A stretch of DNA of 64,000 nucleotides, taken from contig JAFAEQ010000006.1 of NCBI GenBank assembly GCA_023423935.1, positions 1 to 64,000 of the forward strand. The letters are read 5' to 3'. Numbering within the stretch: position 1 is the first letter of the stretch; each line of letters opens with the position of its first letter. The notes below the pieces were generated by a model. It worked only from the letters and a program-made list of their open reading frames with translations. It searched no databases and was not told the DNA's origin. This stretch comes from Pseudomonadota bacterium (GTDB lineage: Bacteria; Pseudomonadota; Gammaproteobacteria; Steroidobacterales; Steroidobacteraceae). Positions 1-8,224 of the stretch are shown piece after piece. A program made the translations under genes and the position numbers.

Positions 1-17
1 GGGCAGCGATGCTGCCC
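1..17 (-). terminator. Possible terminator stem behind the M16 peptidase pair
   Basis: GGGCAGC and GCTGCCC form a perfect 7-bp stem with a 3-base loop, directly downstream (minus strand) of the last M16 gene. A T-tract would lie outside the window, so only the stem can be seen. Confidence 0.4.
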
Positions 18-27
18 GCCAAGTGAT

Positions 28-1443
28 TCACGACTTCGGCGTGAAGACCGGATCGCTCAGTTTCATTTCGGTCAGGGGGCCGTATTTGCGCAAACTGTCG
101 CGGATAGCGGCGGCCTGACCGATCACAACCAGCGTGACGTTGTCGCTCGTCGGGAAGACTTCGCTCGTGATCCGTCGGACGTCCGCTGCCGAGACGGCGC
201 TCAGCTCGGCGGAGTAGTCATCGATATAGCGTCGATCGAGCCCATAGAACTCGAGATCCGCGAGCGCACTCGCCCATTGGGCGGCGGTTTCGAGGCCCAG
301 CGGAAACTGTCCCTGAACATAAGCCTTTCCCGAGGCGAGCATCTCGGGTTCGGGCGACTGCTCATGAAGTCTGTCGAGGACGCTCAGGGCCAGATCGATC
401 GCTTCGATCGTGGTTTCCGTGCGCGTGTATGAGGTCATCTGCCAGGTGCCCGGCTGTGCGAGACGCTCGAAGCGCGAACGGGCGCCATACGACAGGCCGG
501 TTCGAACGCGCAGCTCGCTGTTGAGCATCGAGGTGAAGCGTCCGCCAAACAGCGTATTCACCACATCCAGCGGTGCGCGCTGAGGGAAAGTCCGCGCGAC
601 GCCGACATTGCCGATCCAGAAGTACGACTGCACCGACTCCGGTGCGTCGATGAGGATCACGCGGCGACCTTTCGATGCCGGTGCGGGTGCGATCGTCGGC
701 AACGCAGCCTTTGCCTTGTGCCAGCCGCCGAATGCCTTAGTCAGGAGTTGCTTCATTGCCGAAGTCTTGAAATCGCCGGCCACCGAGATGATCAGGCGGT
801 CCGCACCGAACTGATCGTCGTAGTAGCGCTTGAGATCGGCATGCGTGATCGTCGCAAGTCCCGCCTCGCTTCCCATCGCAGGCTTGCCGTAGGGATGATT
901 GCCGAAGAGTGCGGCCGTGCCATAGACGGGTGTCAGGCCTTCGAGCTGCGAGTCTTTCGCCGCGCGAATGAATTCGATCTGACGTGCGCGCACCGAATCG
1001 AACTGCTCTGGCGCGAGCTGTGGGCGTTGCAGAACGTCAGCAAGCAGTTCCACAGCGAGCGCCTGGTCTTTGGCGAGAAAGGAGCCGCTCACGGTAATGC
1101 TTTCGATGTCCGCCGAGGCCGAGATCACACCGCCGACAGCCGACACGGCGCTTGCGAATGCCAGTGCGTCGCGCTTACCGGCGCCCTTGTCGAGAAGTCC
1201 CGCAAGCAGGCTTGCCGTGCCTGACGCGTTATCCGGATCGGCGGAGGCGCCACCTCGAACGACCGCCTCGAAAGCCATCAGTGGCACATCGTGACGTTCG
1301 GTGAGGATCAGCACCGTGCCGTTGGGCAATTGCACGCGCTCGAACCGCGGCACTTTCACGCCTGATTCGGCAGTCGCCACCTGGGTGGCGGCCAGCAGTA
1401 CGGCGAACAGAATGGCAGCAACGCTGCGAGCGAACTTGTTCAT
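28..1443 (-). CDS. M16 family zinc peptidase-like protein, non-catalytic partner
   Basis: A 471-residue protein with an N-terminal signal peptide (hydrophobic stretch about residues 9-25, ending ATAES) followed by the two-lobed M16 (pitrilysin/insulinase) fold. The HxxEH zinc site is missing: the equivalent stretch reads GTASLLAGLLDKGAGKRDA. The C-terminal lobe keeps the family's substrate-binding part (GGRFTSMLNSELRVRTGLSYG, about residues 297-317). This is the pattern of the inactive subunit of periplasmic M16 heterodimers. Its start codon overlaps the stop of the upstream catalytic M16 gene by 4 bases, which suggests translational coupling. The substrate is unknown. Confidence 0.88.
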   Translation of the reverse strand: MNKFARSVAAILFAVLLAATQVATAESGVKVPRFERVQLPNGTVLILTERHDVPLMAFEAVVRGGASADPDNASGTASLLAGLLDKGAGKRDALAFASAVSAVGGVISASADIESITVSGSFLAKDQALAVELLADVLQRPQLAPEQFDSVRARQIEFIRAAKDSQLEGLTPVYGTAALFGNHPYGKPAMGSEAGLATITHADLKRYYDDQFGADRLIISVAGDFKTSAMKQLLTKAFGGWHKAKAALPTIAPAPASKGRRVILIDAPESVQSYFWIGNVGVARTFPQRAPLDVVNTLFGGRFTSMLNSELRVRTGLSYGARSRFERLAQPGTWQMTSYTRTETTIEAIDLALSVLDRLHEQSPEPEMLASGKAYVQGQFPLGLETAAQWASALADLEFYGLDRRYIDDYSAELSAVSAADVRRITSEVFPTSDNVTLVVIGQAAAIRDSLRKYGPLTEMKLSDPVFTPKS

Positions 1444-2780
1444 TCTGCCTCCTTCGCGACCGGGGCGAGCACGCCGACCGTACGGTTGTTCGAGCGCAGC
1501 AGCTCGTTTGCCAGCTTCTGAATATCGTCCACGGCGACCTTCTCGTACTCGCGGGGTGCGTCGAAGAGTTTCTGGTAGCCGCCCTTGAGTACCGCGTATG
1601 AGCCCAGCGCTTCGGCTTTGCCGTCGATGGTGGCCATACCGCGCCAGAAATCCGCGAGTGCCTGATTGCGAGCGCGGGTGAGCTCGGCGGCCGTGACGCC
1701 TTGCGTACGGATGCGTTCGAGCTGGGCATCCAGCGCTTGCTCGGCGCGCGCGGGATCGCTCTGTGCCGGCAGTGACATAAAGAGCCAGACCAGCCCCGGA
1801 TCGAAGCCCGCTTCGATGTGGCTGTCGACAGAGATGGCAACCTTCTGCTGCTCCACCAGCGCCTGATGCAGGCGCGAGGCATCCCCGTCCGTGAGAATTC
1901 TCGAGAGCAATTCCAGCGTCGGCAGGCGCGGATCGGAACCTGCCAGTCCGTGATACGCCATCTGCACGATGGGTGTCTGCGCATCCGCCTCGATCCGTAC
2001 ACGGCGCTCTCCGCGCTGTGCAGGCTCTTTCGTGCGGATGGCCTCCGGTGCGGACTGCCTCGGAATCGATCCGAAGTATTTGCGGGCGAGCGCGAACACT
2101 TGTTTCGGATCGACATCGCCCACGAGGATCATCGTGCAGTTGTTCGGTGCGTAATGCGTTGCGAAGAACTGTTTCAGATCCTCGACGGTCCAGCTTTCGA
2201 TATCCGAAGGCCAGCCGATCGTAGGCAGAGAGTAGGGATGTGCGAGGAATGCGGTCGCCTGCACCTGCTCCATCAGCCGTCCGAAGTTGTTGTCATCCAC
2301 GCTCAGGCGACGCTCCGAATAGACGACACCGCGCTCGCTCTCGATCACCTTCGGATCGAAGGCGAGATTGCGCAGCCGATCGGATTCCAGATCGAAGACC
2401 AGCTCGAGCGCCGGGCGGGGAAACCAGTCCTGATACACCGTCACGTCCGAGGAGGTGAAGGCATTGTTGCGTGCGCCCGCGGCCTCCAGTTCCTTGTCGA
2501 ACGCACCCGGCGGACGCGTGCTCGTGCCGTTGAACATCATGTGTTCGAAGAAATGTGCCAGTCCGGTGATGCCGGGGACTTCGTTGCGGCTGCCGACGCG
2601 AACCCAGTTGTAGAGCGCCACGTTCGGAATGTCGGGATCGGGCCAGACGATGAACGTCATGCCGTTGTCGAGCGTGAGTGCCTCGATGCGATCGGCGCCG
2701 GCGACTTGCGCTCGTGCGTCGACGACCAAGATCAGGAGCAGACAAAAGGTGAGAAGCCGCAAGGGCGAGGACAGGGACAT
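1440..2780 (-). CDS. M16 family zinc metallopeptidase, catalytic partner
   Basis: A 446-residue protein with a signal peptide (about residues 7-24, ending DARAQ). The inverted zinc motif HFFEH lies near residue 77 (AHFFEHMMFNGT), and the downstream glutamate ligand is likely in ESERGVVYSERR. It should be a periplasmic zinc protease of the PqqL/YmxG-like M16 group. It is the first gene of a two-gene operon, with the non-catalytic paralogue immediately downstream and overlapping by 4 bases. A -10-like TATGAT lies on the minus strand at 2819-2824, about 40 bp upstream. Confidence 0.92.
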   Translation of the reverse strand: MSLSSPLRLLTFCLLLILVVDARAQVAGADRIEALTLDNGMTFIVWPDPDIPNVALYNWVRVGSRNEVPGITGLAHFFEHMMFNGTSTRPPGAFDKELEAAGARNNAFTSSDVTVYQDWFPRPALELVFDLESDRLRNLAFDPKVIESERGVVYSERRLSVDDNNFGRLMEQVQATAFLAHPYSLPTIGWPSDIESWTVEDLKQFFATHYAPNNCTMILVGDVDPKQVFALARKYFGSIPRQSAPEAIRTKEPAQRGERRVRIEADAQTPIVQMAYHGLAGSDPRLPTLELLSRILTDGDASRLHQALVEQQKVAISVDSHIEAGFDPGLVWLFMSLPAQSDPARAEQALDAQLERIRTQGVTAAELTRARNQALADFWRGMATIDGKAEALGSYAVLKGGYQKLFDAPREYEKVAVDDIQKLANELLRSNNRTVGVLAPVAKEAE

Positions 2781-2842
2781 GTCGTTTCGAAGTCGTGGGC
2801 GCGAAAGCGCGATGCGCGATCATAGCCTGCGGGCACAGGATC

Positions 2843-2880
2843 AAAAAAAACGCCGCCAGCGGGGAAGGACACTGGCGGCG
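2843..2880 (-). terminator. Strong minus-strand intrinsic terminator with no annotated gene upstream
   Basis: Read on the minus strand, CGCCGCCAG and CTGGCGGCG form a 9-bp GC-rich stem with a 12-base loop, followed at once by eight T residues. On the plus strand no T-run follows, so it works in one direction only. The next gene on that side (bactofilin) faces the other way, so no known transcript is ended here. Confidence 0.8.
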
Positions 2881-3080
2881 TCGAGTTCGAACCCAATCCT
2901 CATTGTGGAGAGGATCTCTGAAGGTTCGGCGCACGAGCGATGAGGTGCAAGGCATGTGCCATGTCCGAATGGTCGAGGAATCAAAGGATTGACCGCACTC
3001 AGCCAAACACTGAATGACGCTTCGTGTCAGCTTCCGACGGACCTTTTCGATCGCGTCAGTTGCTGACGCGGATTGGCGAC
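2881..3080 (-). ncRNA. Candidate small RNA ending at the 2843-2880 terminator
   Basis: This stretch has no convincing gene, yet it leads into a textbook minus-strand terminator. A second hairpin (ATCCTC, 8-base loop, GAGGAT) is visible at about 2898-2917. The 5' end is unknown and the start given here is only a guess. I recognise no known RNA family. It could instead be a read-through stop for antisense transcription from the bactofilin promoter region. Confidence 0.3.
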
Positions 3081-3138
3081 GCCGCGATATGTCATCGGCT
3101 CGGTGCTATTGTTTTTCGCAAATCGAAAAGGAGATCTC

Positions 3139-3534
3139 ATGAGCGACTCGCCTCGCCGCCGCGCCACCGATCGCGCATCGGGCAGCCCGACCTTCATCGG
3201 CGTCGGAACCACGCTCACGGGCAATCTCGAATGCGAAGGCGATCTGATCGTCGGCGGTGTCGTCGTCGGTGACAGCAAAGTGCGCGGCACCGTGACATTG
3301 TCAGAGGGCGGTCGCTGGGACGGCAGGCTACACACCGGCACGGCCATCGTCGCGGGCGAACTGCACGGCGAGATCGTCGCGAGCGAGAAACTCGAGATAC
3401 GAAAGAGCGCGCGCATCCGCGGTGCAGTCTCGGGGCGCAGCATCGCTATCGCCCGTGGCGCCGTGATCGAAGGCGAAATGTCCGTGACGAGCGGCGCGCC
3501 CATCGTTCACTACGACGAAAAACGGAAAGATTAG
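3139..3534 (+). CDS. Bactofilin (polymer-forming cytoskeletal protein)
   Basis: A 131-residue protein with a charged N-terminal tail (MSDSPRRRATDRAS) and a central right-handed beta-helix made of short repeats with regular G/V/I spacing (TLTGNLECEGDLIVGG, GRLHTGTAIVAGELHGEI, ARIRGAVSGRSIAI). This is the DUF583/bactofilin fold, which polymerises without nucleotide and acts in cell shape or local wall synthesis. The start was chosen at 3139 because AAAGGAGA lies 5 bases upstream; an in-frame upstream ATG at 3073 lacks such a site. The M23 peptidase that often neighbours bactofilins is not present. Confidence 0.9.
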   Translation: MSDSPRRRATDRASGSPTFIGVGTTLTGNLECEGDLIVGGVVVGDSKVRGTVTLSEGGRWDGRLHTGTAIVAGELHGEIVASEKLEIRKSARIRGAVSGRSIAIARGAVIEGEMSVTSGAPIVHYDEKRKD

Positions 3535-3645
3535 AGCGGCCGCAAAGACCGCAAAAAAGAGCTGTGCAGAATCGCGCATCGGGAAGGTCTGGCGCGTCGC
3601 TCACCGTTCGTTGGACTTTCTTTTATGCGGTCTTTGCGGCTCTGC
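3535..3645. repeat. Nonamer-type palindromic intergenic repeat, copy 1
   Basis: The left arm (about 3535-3560) contains CCGCAAAGACCGCA followed by an A-run. The right arm (about 3616-3645) is its near-perfect reverse complement (TGCGGTCTTTGCGG preceded by T-rich sequence). It fills the gap between two converging genes and could act as a two-way terminator. A second copy of the same element lies at 13174-13279. Confidence 0.85.
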
Positions 3646-6171
3646 TCAGCACCCGCTCAAAGAATTGATCCACTCCGTGAGTAGCGCCACGCCGTCTGCA
3701 CCCGCCACGTTCGAGCCGACGGGCGGCATCGCGAATTCATCCCGGCGATGAACTCGTTCGACGAGGATCGAGTTGGCGGCATTGCCTGGCGCGATCAACC
3801 TTGCGGCCGCACCCAGACCGAGATCGCCTGCCTGCGGCGTTGCGTTGCAGGTTTTCGTGTTTGCGAACGTCGTCGTGTAGCGCAGATCCATTGCGCTCGG
3901 CGTGCCGCCTTCCGGGCGATGACACTGCGCGCAGTTCGTGTGGAGATAGGCGCGTGCGCGGTCGTTGAGGTTGGCGCTCGCGTTACTCGGATTCGGCATG
4001 CGTGGCTGCGTCGTCGCATCGCTCACTGCCGGTGAGAGCGCCTGGATGTGGCTCAGCGTGATCAGCTCGTTCGCAGTGCGGCCGGTCTGGACGTAGGTGA
4101 AGTCCTTGTTCAGTTGAGCGCTCTCGAGGCCAAGCGAGTAGCCCGCAGCCTTGGTGTGGCATTGCAGGCATTGTGCTTCGCTCGGATAGATCCATTGCTG
4201 ACCATTGCCGATGTCGCGCAGCGCGCCGCCTCGCACGAGTGTGGCGTCGGTCTGCGCATCGTTCCATGCATAGCTGTATCCGCCCCAGCTGCCGTCGTCC
4301 GAGTGACGCATGAACAGCCGCGTTTCGATGAGTTTGTTCGCGATGCTGAAGTTCTTCACCAGGACGCTGCCTGTGGGGAGATCCCAGTCGCCGCTTGTCT
4401 GTGCAGTGATGGTCGAATTCCCCGGCAGTGCAATCCAGCGCAGCTTGCTAGCGCCGTCCGACCAGAAAGGCGCATTGACGTCATAGGGGATGAGCCCTTC
4501 AGCGGGTTGCTGCGGTTGTTGCGGATTCACACAGCCGGTCGCGCTCAGCGCGCTCGGAGCCGTGCCGCCAGAAGTCGGTGCCTGGAAGATCACCTTGTAA
4601 AGGGAGCTGTAGTCGACCACGTAGAGCTCGCCGTCATGGCCTTCTGCAAACGAGGCGATCGCGAGATCGGTGTCGGCGAGCTGTGTGGGCTGCCCGGCGC
4701 TCGCACTCTCGGGAATCCAGGCCCAGATTCGTCCTGAACCGAAGTCGCCGAAGATGTAGCGGCCCTTGAACGCGGTGTCCTGAGGTCCGCGGTACACGTA
4801 ACCGCCCGTGATCGCCGATCCGAGCGAATGATCGTATTCGGTGACCGGATCGATGAGTGTCGCCGTGCTGCAGCCGGGAGTGTCGGCGCTGTAGTCATGC
4901 GCACCTTCGCGACAGCGCCAGCCATAGTTGCCACCCTTTCTGACGACGTTCACTTCTTCCCAGCGGTTCTGGCCGACATCGCCGAGCCACAGCTCGCCGT
5001 TCTCGCGATCGAAACTCCAGCGCCATGGATTGCGGAAACCGTAAGCGAAGATCTCGGGACAGATATCGCCGCCGCCCGCCGGACCGCACTTCGGTCTGCC
5101 AGCGAAGGGATTGTCTGCGGGGATTTCATAGCCACACGCGCCGCGCACATCGATGCGCAACATCTTGCCGAGCAGCGTCGTCAGGCGCTGACCGTTGCCG
5201 GTTTCACCGTGCTGATCGCCGCCACCGCCGCCATCGCCCAGACCGATATAGAGATGGCCATCCTTGCCGAAGGCGATATGGCCGCCGTTGTGATTCGCTT
5301 CGGGCTGATCGATCGCGAGTACGACGGTTTCGGTTGCAGGATCGAACGTCAGTCCGGCATCCGCGGTGCGAAACGAGGAGATCCGCGACTTGGGCTGGCC
5401 GCCTTCGAGTGTCGTGTACGAGAGAAATACGCGCGGATCAGTCGGAAAGCCAGGTGCGAACGCCATTCCAAGCAGGCCCATTTCACCGCCGGGATTTGGC
5501 GTGTCGTTGGGCGCGGCGACCCGATCCGAGATGTCGATCGCGGTCGCGGCGCTCGCGGGCGTGTTGCCGCTGAACCGCTTCACCACGCCGCCCTGTTCAA
5601 CCACGTACCAGCGCGAGCCATCAGGGGAAGGCAGCAACGCGATCGAGGCATTGAAGGAAAGCGACGTGAAACGTTGCAGCTGGATCGAACCGAGCTGAGG
5701 CCGCTTCCACGCGACGCACGTATTGTTCGCGGGTCGGGCATCCAGACCCGAGATCGACGGTGCGCCCGCGGCGAGGGTCGTGGCCGTGGCCTCGGCGGAG
5801 GCGCCGGAAATGTTGCCGGCGCCATCGAACGCTCGCACTACATAGCGATAGGTCGTACTCGGCGAGAGCCCCGAGTCCACATAGCGCAGCACATCCGCCT
5901 GAACCGATGTCAGGGCAGTGGTCGCGCCGTCGCGAAAGATGCGATAGCCGCTCAGATTCGAGCCGCCGGCGTCCGACGCTGCGCTCCAGGTGACCTCAAT
6001 GCTCGAGCTTCCGGTCGCAGTCGCGGCCACGTTCGCAGGTACGCTAGGCGCTGCGGTATCGGGTGCGGGCGCGTTGGGTGTATTGGAGCTCTTGCCTCCA
6101 CCGCCGCCGCCTCCGCATGCGGCCAGACAACCTGCGATTGCGAGAACAACGAACCGGTTGAGCGTGTGCAT
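3646..6171 (-). CDS. Lipoprotein: FN3 domain, PQQ-type sugar dehydrogenase propeller and C-terminal dihaem region
   Basis: An 841-residue protein. Residues 1-19 are a lipoprotein signal (lipobox LAAC, Cys19) followed by a glycine run. A fibronectin type III domain spans about 38-128. A glucose/sorbosone dehydrogenase-like beta-propeller spans about 150-530 (NHNGGHIAFGKDGHLYIGLG, FAYGFRNPWRWSFD). The C-terminal part has two c-type haem motifs, CLQCH near 668 and CAQCH near 747, plus a possible distal methionine in FAMPPVG near 815. It probably oxidises a sugar in the periplasm and passes electrons to its own haems. An in-frame start at 6276 would put the signal peptide too far in, so 6171 is preferred. 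Substrate unknown. Confidence 0.85.
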   Translation of the reverse strand: MHTLNRFVVLAIAGCLAACGGGGGGGKSSNTPNAPAPDTAAPSVPANVAATATGSSSIEVTWSAASDAGGSNLSGYRIFRDGATTALTSVQADVLRYVDSGLSPSTTYRYVVRAFDGAGNISGASAEATATTLAAGAPSISGLDARPANNTCVAWKRPQLGSIQLQRFTSLSFNASIALLPSPDGSRWYVVEQGGVVKRFSGNTPASAATAIDISDRVAAPNDTPNPGGEMGLLGMAFAPGFPTDPRVFLSYTTLEGGQPKSRISSFRTADAGLTFDPATETVVLAIDQPEANHNGGHIAFGKDGHLYIGLGDGGGGGDQHGETGNGQRLTTLLGKMLRIDVRGACGYEIPADNPFAGRPKCGPAGGGDICPEIFAYGFRNPWRWSFDRENGELWLGDVGQNRWEEVNVVRKGGNYGWRCREGAHDYSADTPGCSTATLIDPVTEYDHSLGSAITGGYVYRGPQDTAFKGRYIFGDFGSGRIWAWIPESASAGQPTQLADTDLAIASFAEGHDGELYVVDYSSLYKVIFQAPTSGGTAPSALSATGCVNPQQPQQPAEGLIPYDVNAPFWSDGASKLRWIALPGNSTITAQTSGDWDLPTGSVLVKNFSIANKLIETRLFMRHSDDGSWGGYSYAWNDAQTDATLVRGGALRDIGNGQQWIYPSEAQCLQCHTKAAGYSLGLESAQLNKDFTYVQTGRTANELITLSHIQALSPAVSDATTQPRMPNPSNASANLNDRARAYLHTNCAQCHRPEGGTPSAMDLRYTTTFANTKTCNATPQAGDLGLGAAARLIAPGNAANSILVERVHRRDEFAMPPVGSNVAGADGVALLTEWINSLSGC

Positions 6172-6323
6172 GGAAGCTCGAGAGTTTGTGCGAGATGAGA
6201 CCGCTGAGTGATTGTCGGCGAACAGGGTGCTTCGCCGAACTGTCGGTGAACGCATACGCCTTCGGTCGGGATCCACGGATGCTGACGAGGGTAAGATGCC
6301 GGCAACGAATCAATAACGAACCC

Positions 6324-7085
6324 ATGTCGGCTCCCGCCACTTACCTCCCGGATCTCATCGCTCATCGCGGCAATGCAGCCGAATATCCCGAGAACACGCT
6401 GCCGGCCTTGCGTTCGGCCCTGGATCTCGGCATTCGCCATATTGCGGTCGATGTGCAGCTCTCAGCGGATCGCCAGCCCTTCCTGCTGCACGATTCGGAG
6501 CTCAAGCGCACCGCTGGCCTGGAGCGCAACGCGCTCGAGCTCGAACTGCATGAGCTCGCCGATACGGCTGTCAACGAATCTGGCCGGCTGGGGAATCGAT
6601 TCACCGACGTAAGAATCCCGACACTCGCGCAGGCTGCGAGCCTGCTCGAATCCCATCCGGCCGCGACTGCATTCGTGGAGCTGCGCCGGCCGAGTCTGCG
6701 AGCCTTTGGCCACGAGGTCGTCGTGCGGCGGGTGGCGGAAGTTCTCAAATCGGTGGCTCGTCAGTGCGTGCTCATCTCCGCCGATTTCACGACGGTTCAT
6801 CACGCGAGACAGGTCACACCCTATCGCGTCGGTTGGATCTTGTCGGAGTACACGCGAGTCTCCGCGTTGAAATGCGAGGCGCTGAGCCCGGATTACCTGT
6901 TCTGCGATCAGCAACTGCTCACCGAGAATACTTCGCGGCTATGGCGTGGCCCATGGCGCTGGGCCATTTCCGAAGTGACTTCGCGCCGTCAGGCCCTCGA
7001 TGTTTCAGGGCGCGGCGCGCGACTGGTGCAGACCACTCAGGTGCGTCAGTTGCTGCGTGAGTTTCGGGGAATGCAGAAGGGTTAG
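6324..7085 (+). CDS. ugpQ: Glycerophosphodiester phosphodiesterase
   Basis: A 253-residue TIM-barrel enzyme of the GDPD family, which hydrolyses glycerophosphodiesters to glycerol-3-phosphate and an alcohol. The N-terminus carries the family motif LIAHRGNAAEYPENT (catalytic His14), then LLHDSELKRT with the second catalytic histidine. The metal-binding acidic residue is in FVELRRPS. There is no signal peptide, so it is probably cytoplasmic like UgpQ. The start at 6324 places the HRG motif at the usual distance from the N-terminus. It is transcribed away from the sugar dehydrogenase gene. Confidence 0.88.
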   Translation: MSAPATYLPDLIAHRGNAAEYPENTLPALRSALDLGIRHIAVDVQLSADRQPFLLHDSELKRTAGLERNALELELHELADTAVNESGRLGNRFTDVRIPTLAQAASLLESHPAATAFVELRRPSLRAFGHEVVVRRVAEVLKSVARQCVLISADFTTVHHARQVTPYRVGWILSEYTRVSALKCEALSPDYLFCDQQLLTENTSRLWRGPWRWAISEVTSRRQALDVSGRGARLVQTTQVRQLLREFRGMQKG

Positions 7086-7105
7086 GAAGACGGCCGGAAG
7101 CAGAG

Positions 7106-7179
7106 TCTCCACGGGGCACACGGGGTCACGGGGATAAAAAGCGTACCGAGTGACAGCGATGAGGGTTCGACTGTCACTC
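7106..7179. repeat. CACGGGG-type repeat arm plus perfect inverted repeat between converging genes
   Basis: Around 7112-7135 there is CCACGGGGCACACGGGG followed by TCACGGGG, the same unit as the palindrome at 19991-20075. Behind it GAGTGACAG (7148-7156) and CTGTCACTC (7171-7179) form a perfect 9-bp stem with a 14-base loop. The element lies between the converging genes ending at 7085 and 7196 and may end transcription from both. Confidence 0.65.
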
Positions 7180-7195
7180 TGACGTATCCGGTCTT

Positions 7196-8224
7196 CTACC
7201 CGAGCCCCATCAGTCGCGCGATCTTGCGGTCGGCCCAACTCTCGCGATTGAAGCCGTCCATGAATCCGCAGTGGCCGCCGTGGGCGACGGCGTGGATGTG
7301 GAGATGCGGTGTGCGTGGAAGATCCTCCAGATCGGTGCCGGGGATGATCGGATCGTCGAGCGCGGCGACGACATGGCTCTGGACCTGCAGATTCGCGAGC
7401 GCGTTGCCGGTAATCGCATAGCCGTTCAGATAGGCATCGAGGCTCGGAAACTCGCTGTACTGCTCGATCATGAGCTCGGTCATGGCGCGAATGCTCTTTT
7501 GCGCCAGCACAGACGCAAAGTTGTAGGCCGTCGGAAACAGTTCCTGCTTCAGTCGCAGCGAGCGTTTCCACTTGCCTATGAAGTACTGCTGATAGATGAA
7601 CGGTCCGCGCTCGAGGATTTCCATGGCGCTGTGCGGGCGCAGGACAGGACAGACACCGAAGGCTCGTTCGAGTCTGAGGCCGGCGGCAGGCGCGCGCGCA
7701 GCGACGCGCAGCGCGAAATTTCCGCCGAGCGAGAATCCTGCAATCGAGATCCGCCGATCCGGAAACTGCTGCTGGAGCGCATACACCGCACCCACGACTT
7801 CATCCAGGCGACAGGAATGAAACACATCCTGATTCAGATGATGCGTCGGTCCATGGTCGCGGAAGTTCAGGCGAAAAATATCGCAGCCGCGATCGAACAG
7901 ATGCGTGCCGAGCGAGAGCACATAGAGCGAATCCGAGCTGCCTTCCCAGCCGTGCAGCAACACGACCAGTTCCTTCGACGCTTCTCGCCCCAGGGATTCC
8001 TGACTCGAGTACAAGCCCATCAGGCGCACGCCATCGCCGCAATCCAGAATCTGTTCCTGTGCGCAGGCCACGAGTTTGCGCGCGCGTCGCATCAGGAACG
8101 GACGTCGCACTTTCAAGCTCGGCAGGATCGACTGCAGGTGGCCGTTCGCAAGCCAGGCTGGAGGATTGAACGTGTCGTTGAGCGGGGTTGGGTCGTTGAA
8201 TGTGACAGTAGCGGTTTCGGTCAT
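7196..8224 (-). CDS. Alpha/beta hydrolase of the YheT/EMB8 family
   Basis: A 342-residue alpha/beta hydrolase. It carries the oxyanion region VLLHGWEGSSDSLY, the nucleophile elbow GFSLGG, a likely catalytic Asp in ALDDPIIPG and a His in HGGHCGF. FNPPAWLANGHLQSI near the N-terminus is typical of the YheT family of putative esterases/lipases. The start ATG at 8222-8224 overlaps the stop of the upstream reductase gene (ATGA), so the two are probably coupled. The natural ester substrate is not known. Confidence 0.86.
   Translation of the reverse strand: MTETATVTFNDPTPLNDTFNPPAWLANGHLQSILPSLKVRRPFLMRRARKLVACAQEQILDCGDGVRLMGLYSSQESLGREASKELVVLLHGWEGSSDSLYVLSLGTHLFDRGCDIFRLNFRDHGPTHHLNQDVFHSCRLDEVVGAVYALQQQFPDRRISIAGFSLGGNFALRVAARAPAAGLRLERAFGVCPVLRPHSAMEILERGPFIYQQYFIGKWKRSLRLKQELFPTAYNFASVLAQKSIRAMTELMIEQYSEFPSLDAYLNGYAITGNALANLQVQSHVVAALDDPIIPGTDLEDLPRTPHLHIHAVAHGGHCGFMDGFNRESWADRKIARLMGLG

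Noticed and set aside
2881..2905. tRNA-like T-loop (GGTTCGAAC on the minus strand)
   Set aside because: The flanking bases do not form a T-stem, and no acceptor or anticodon arm can be built around it.
4828..6198. Long plus-strand frame opposite the sugar dehydrogenase gene
   Set aside because: It is the complement of a protein with clear domains, has no ribosome binding site and is Arg/Ala-rich as expected for high-GC shadow frames.
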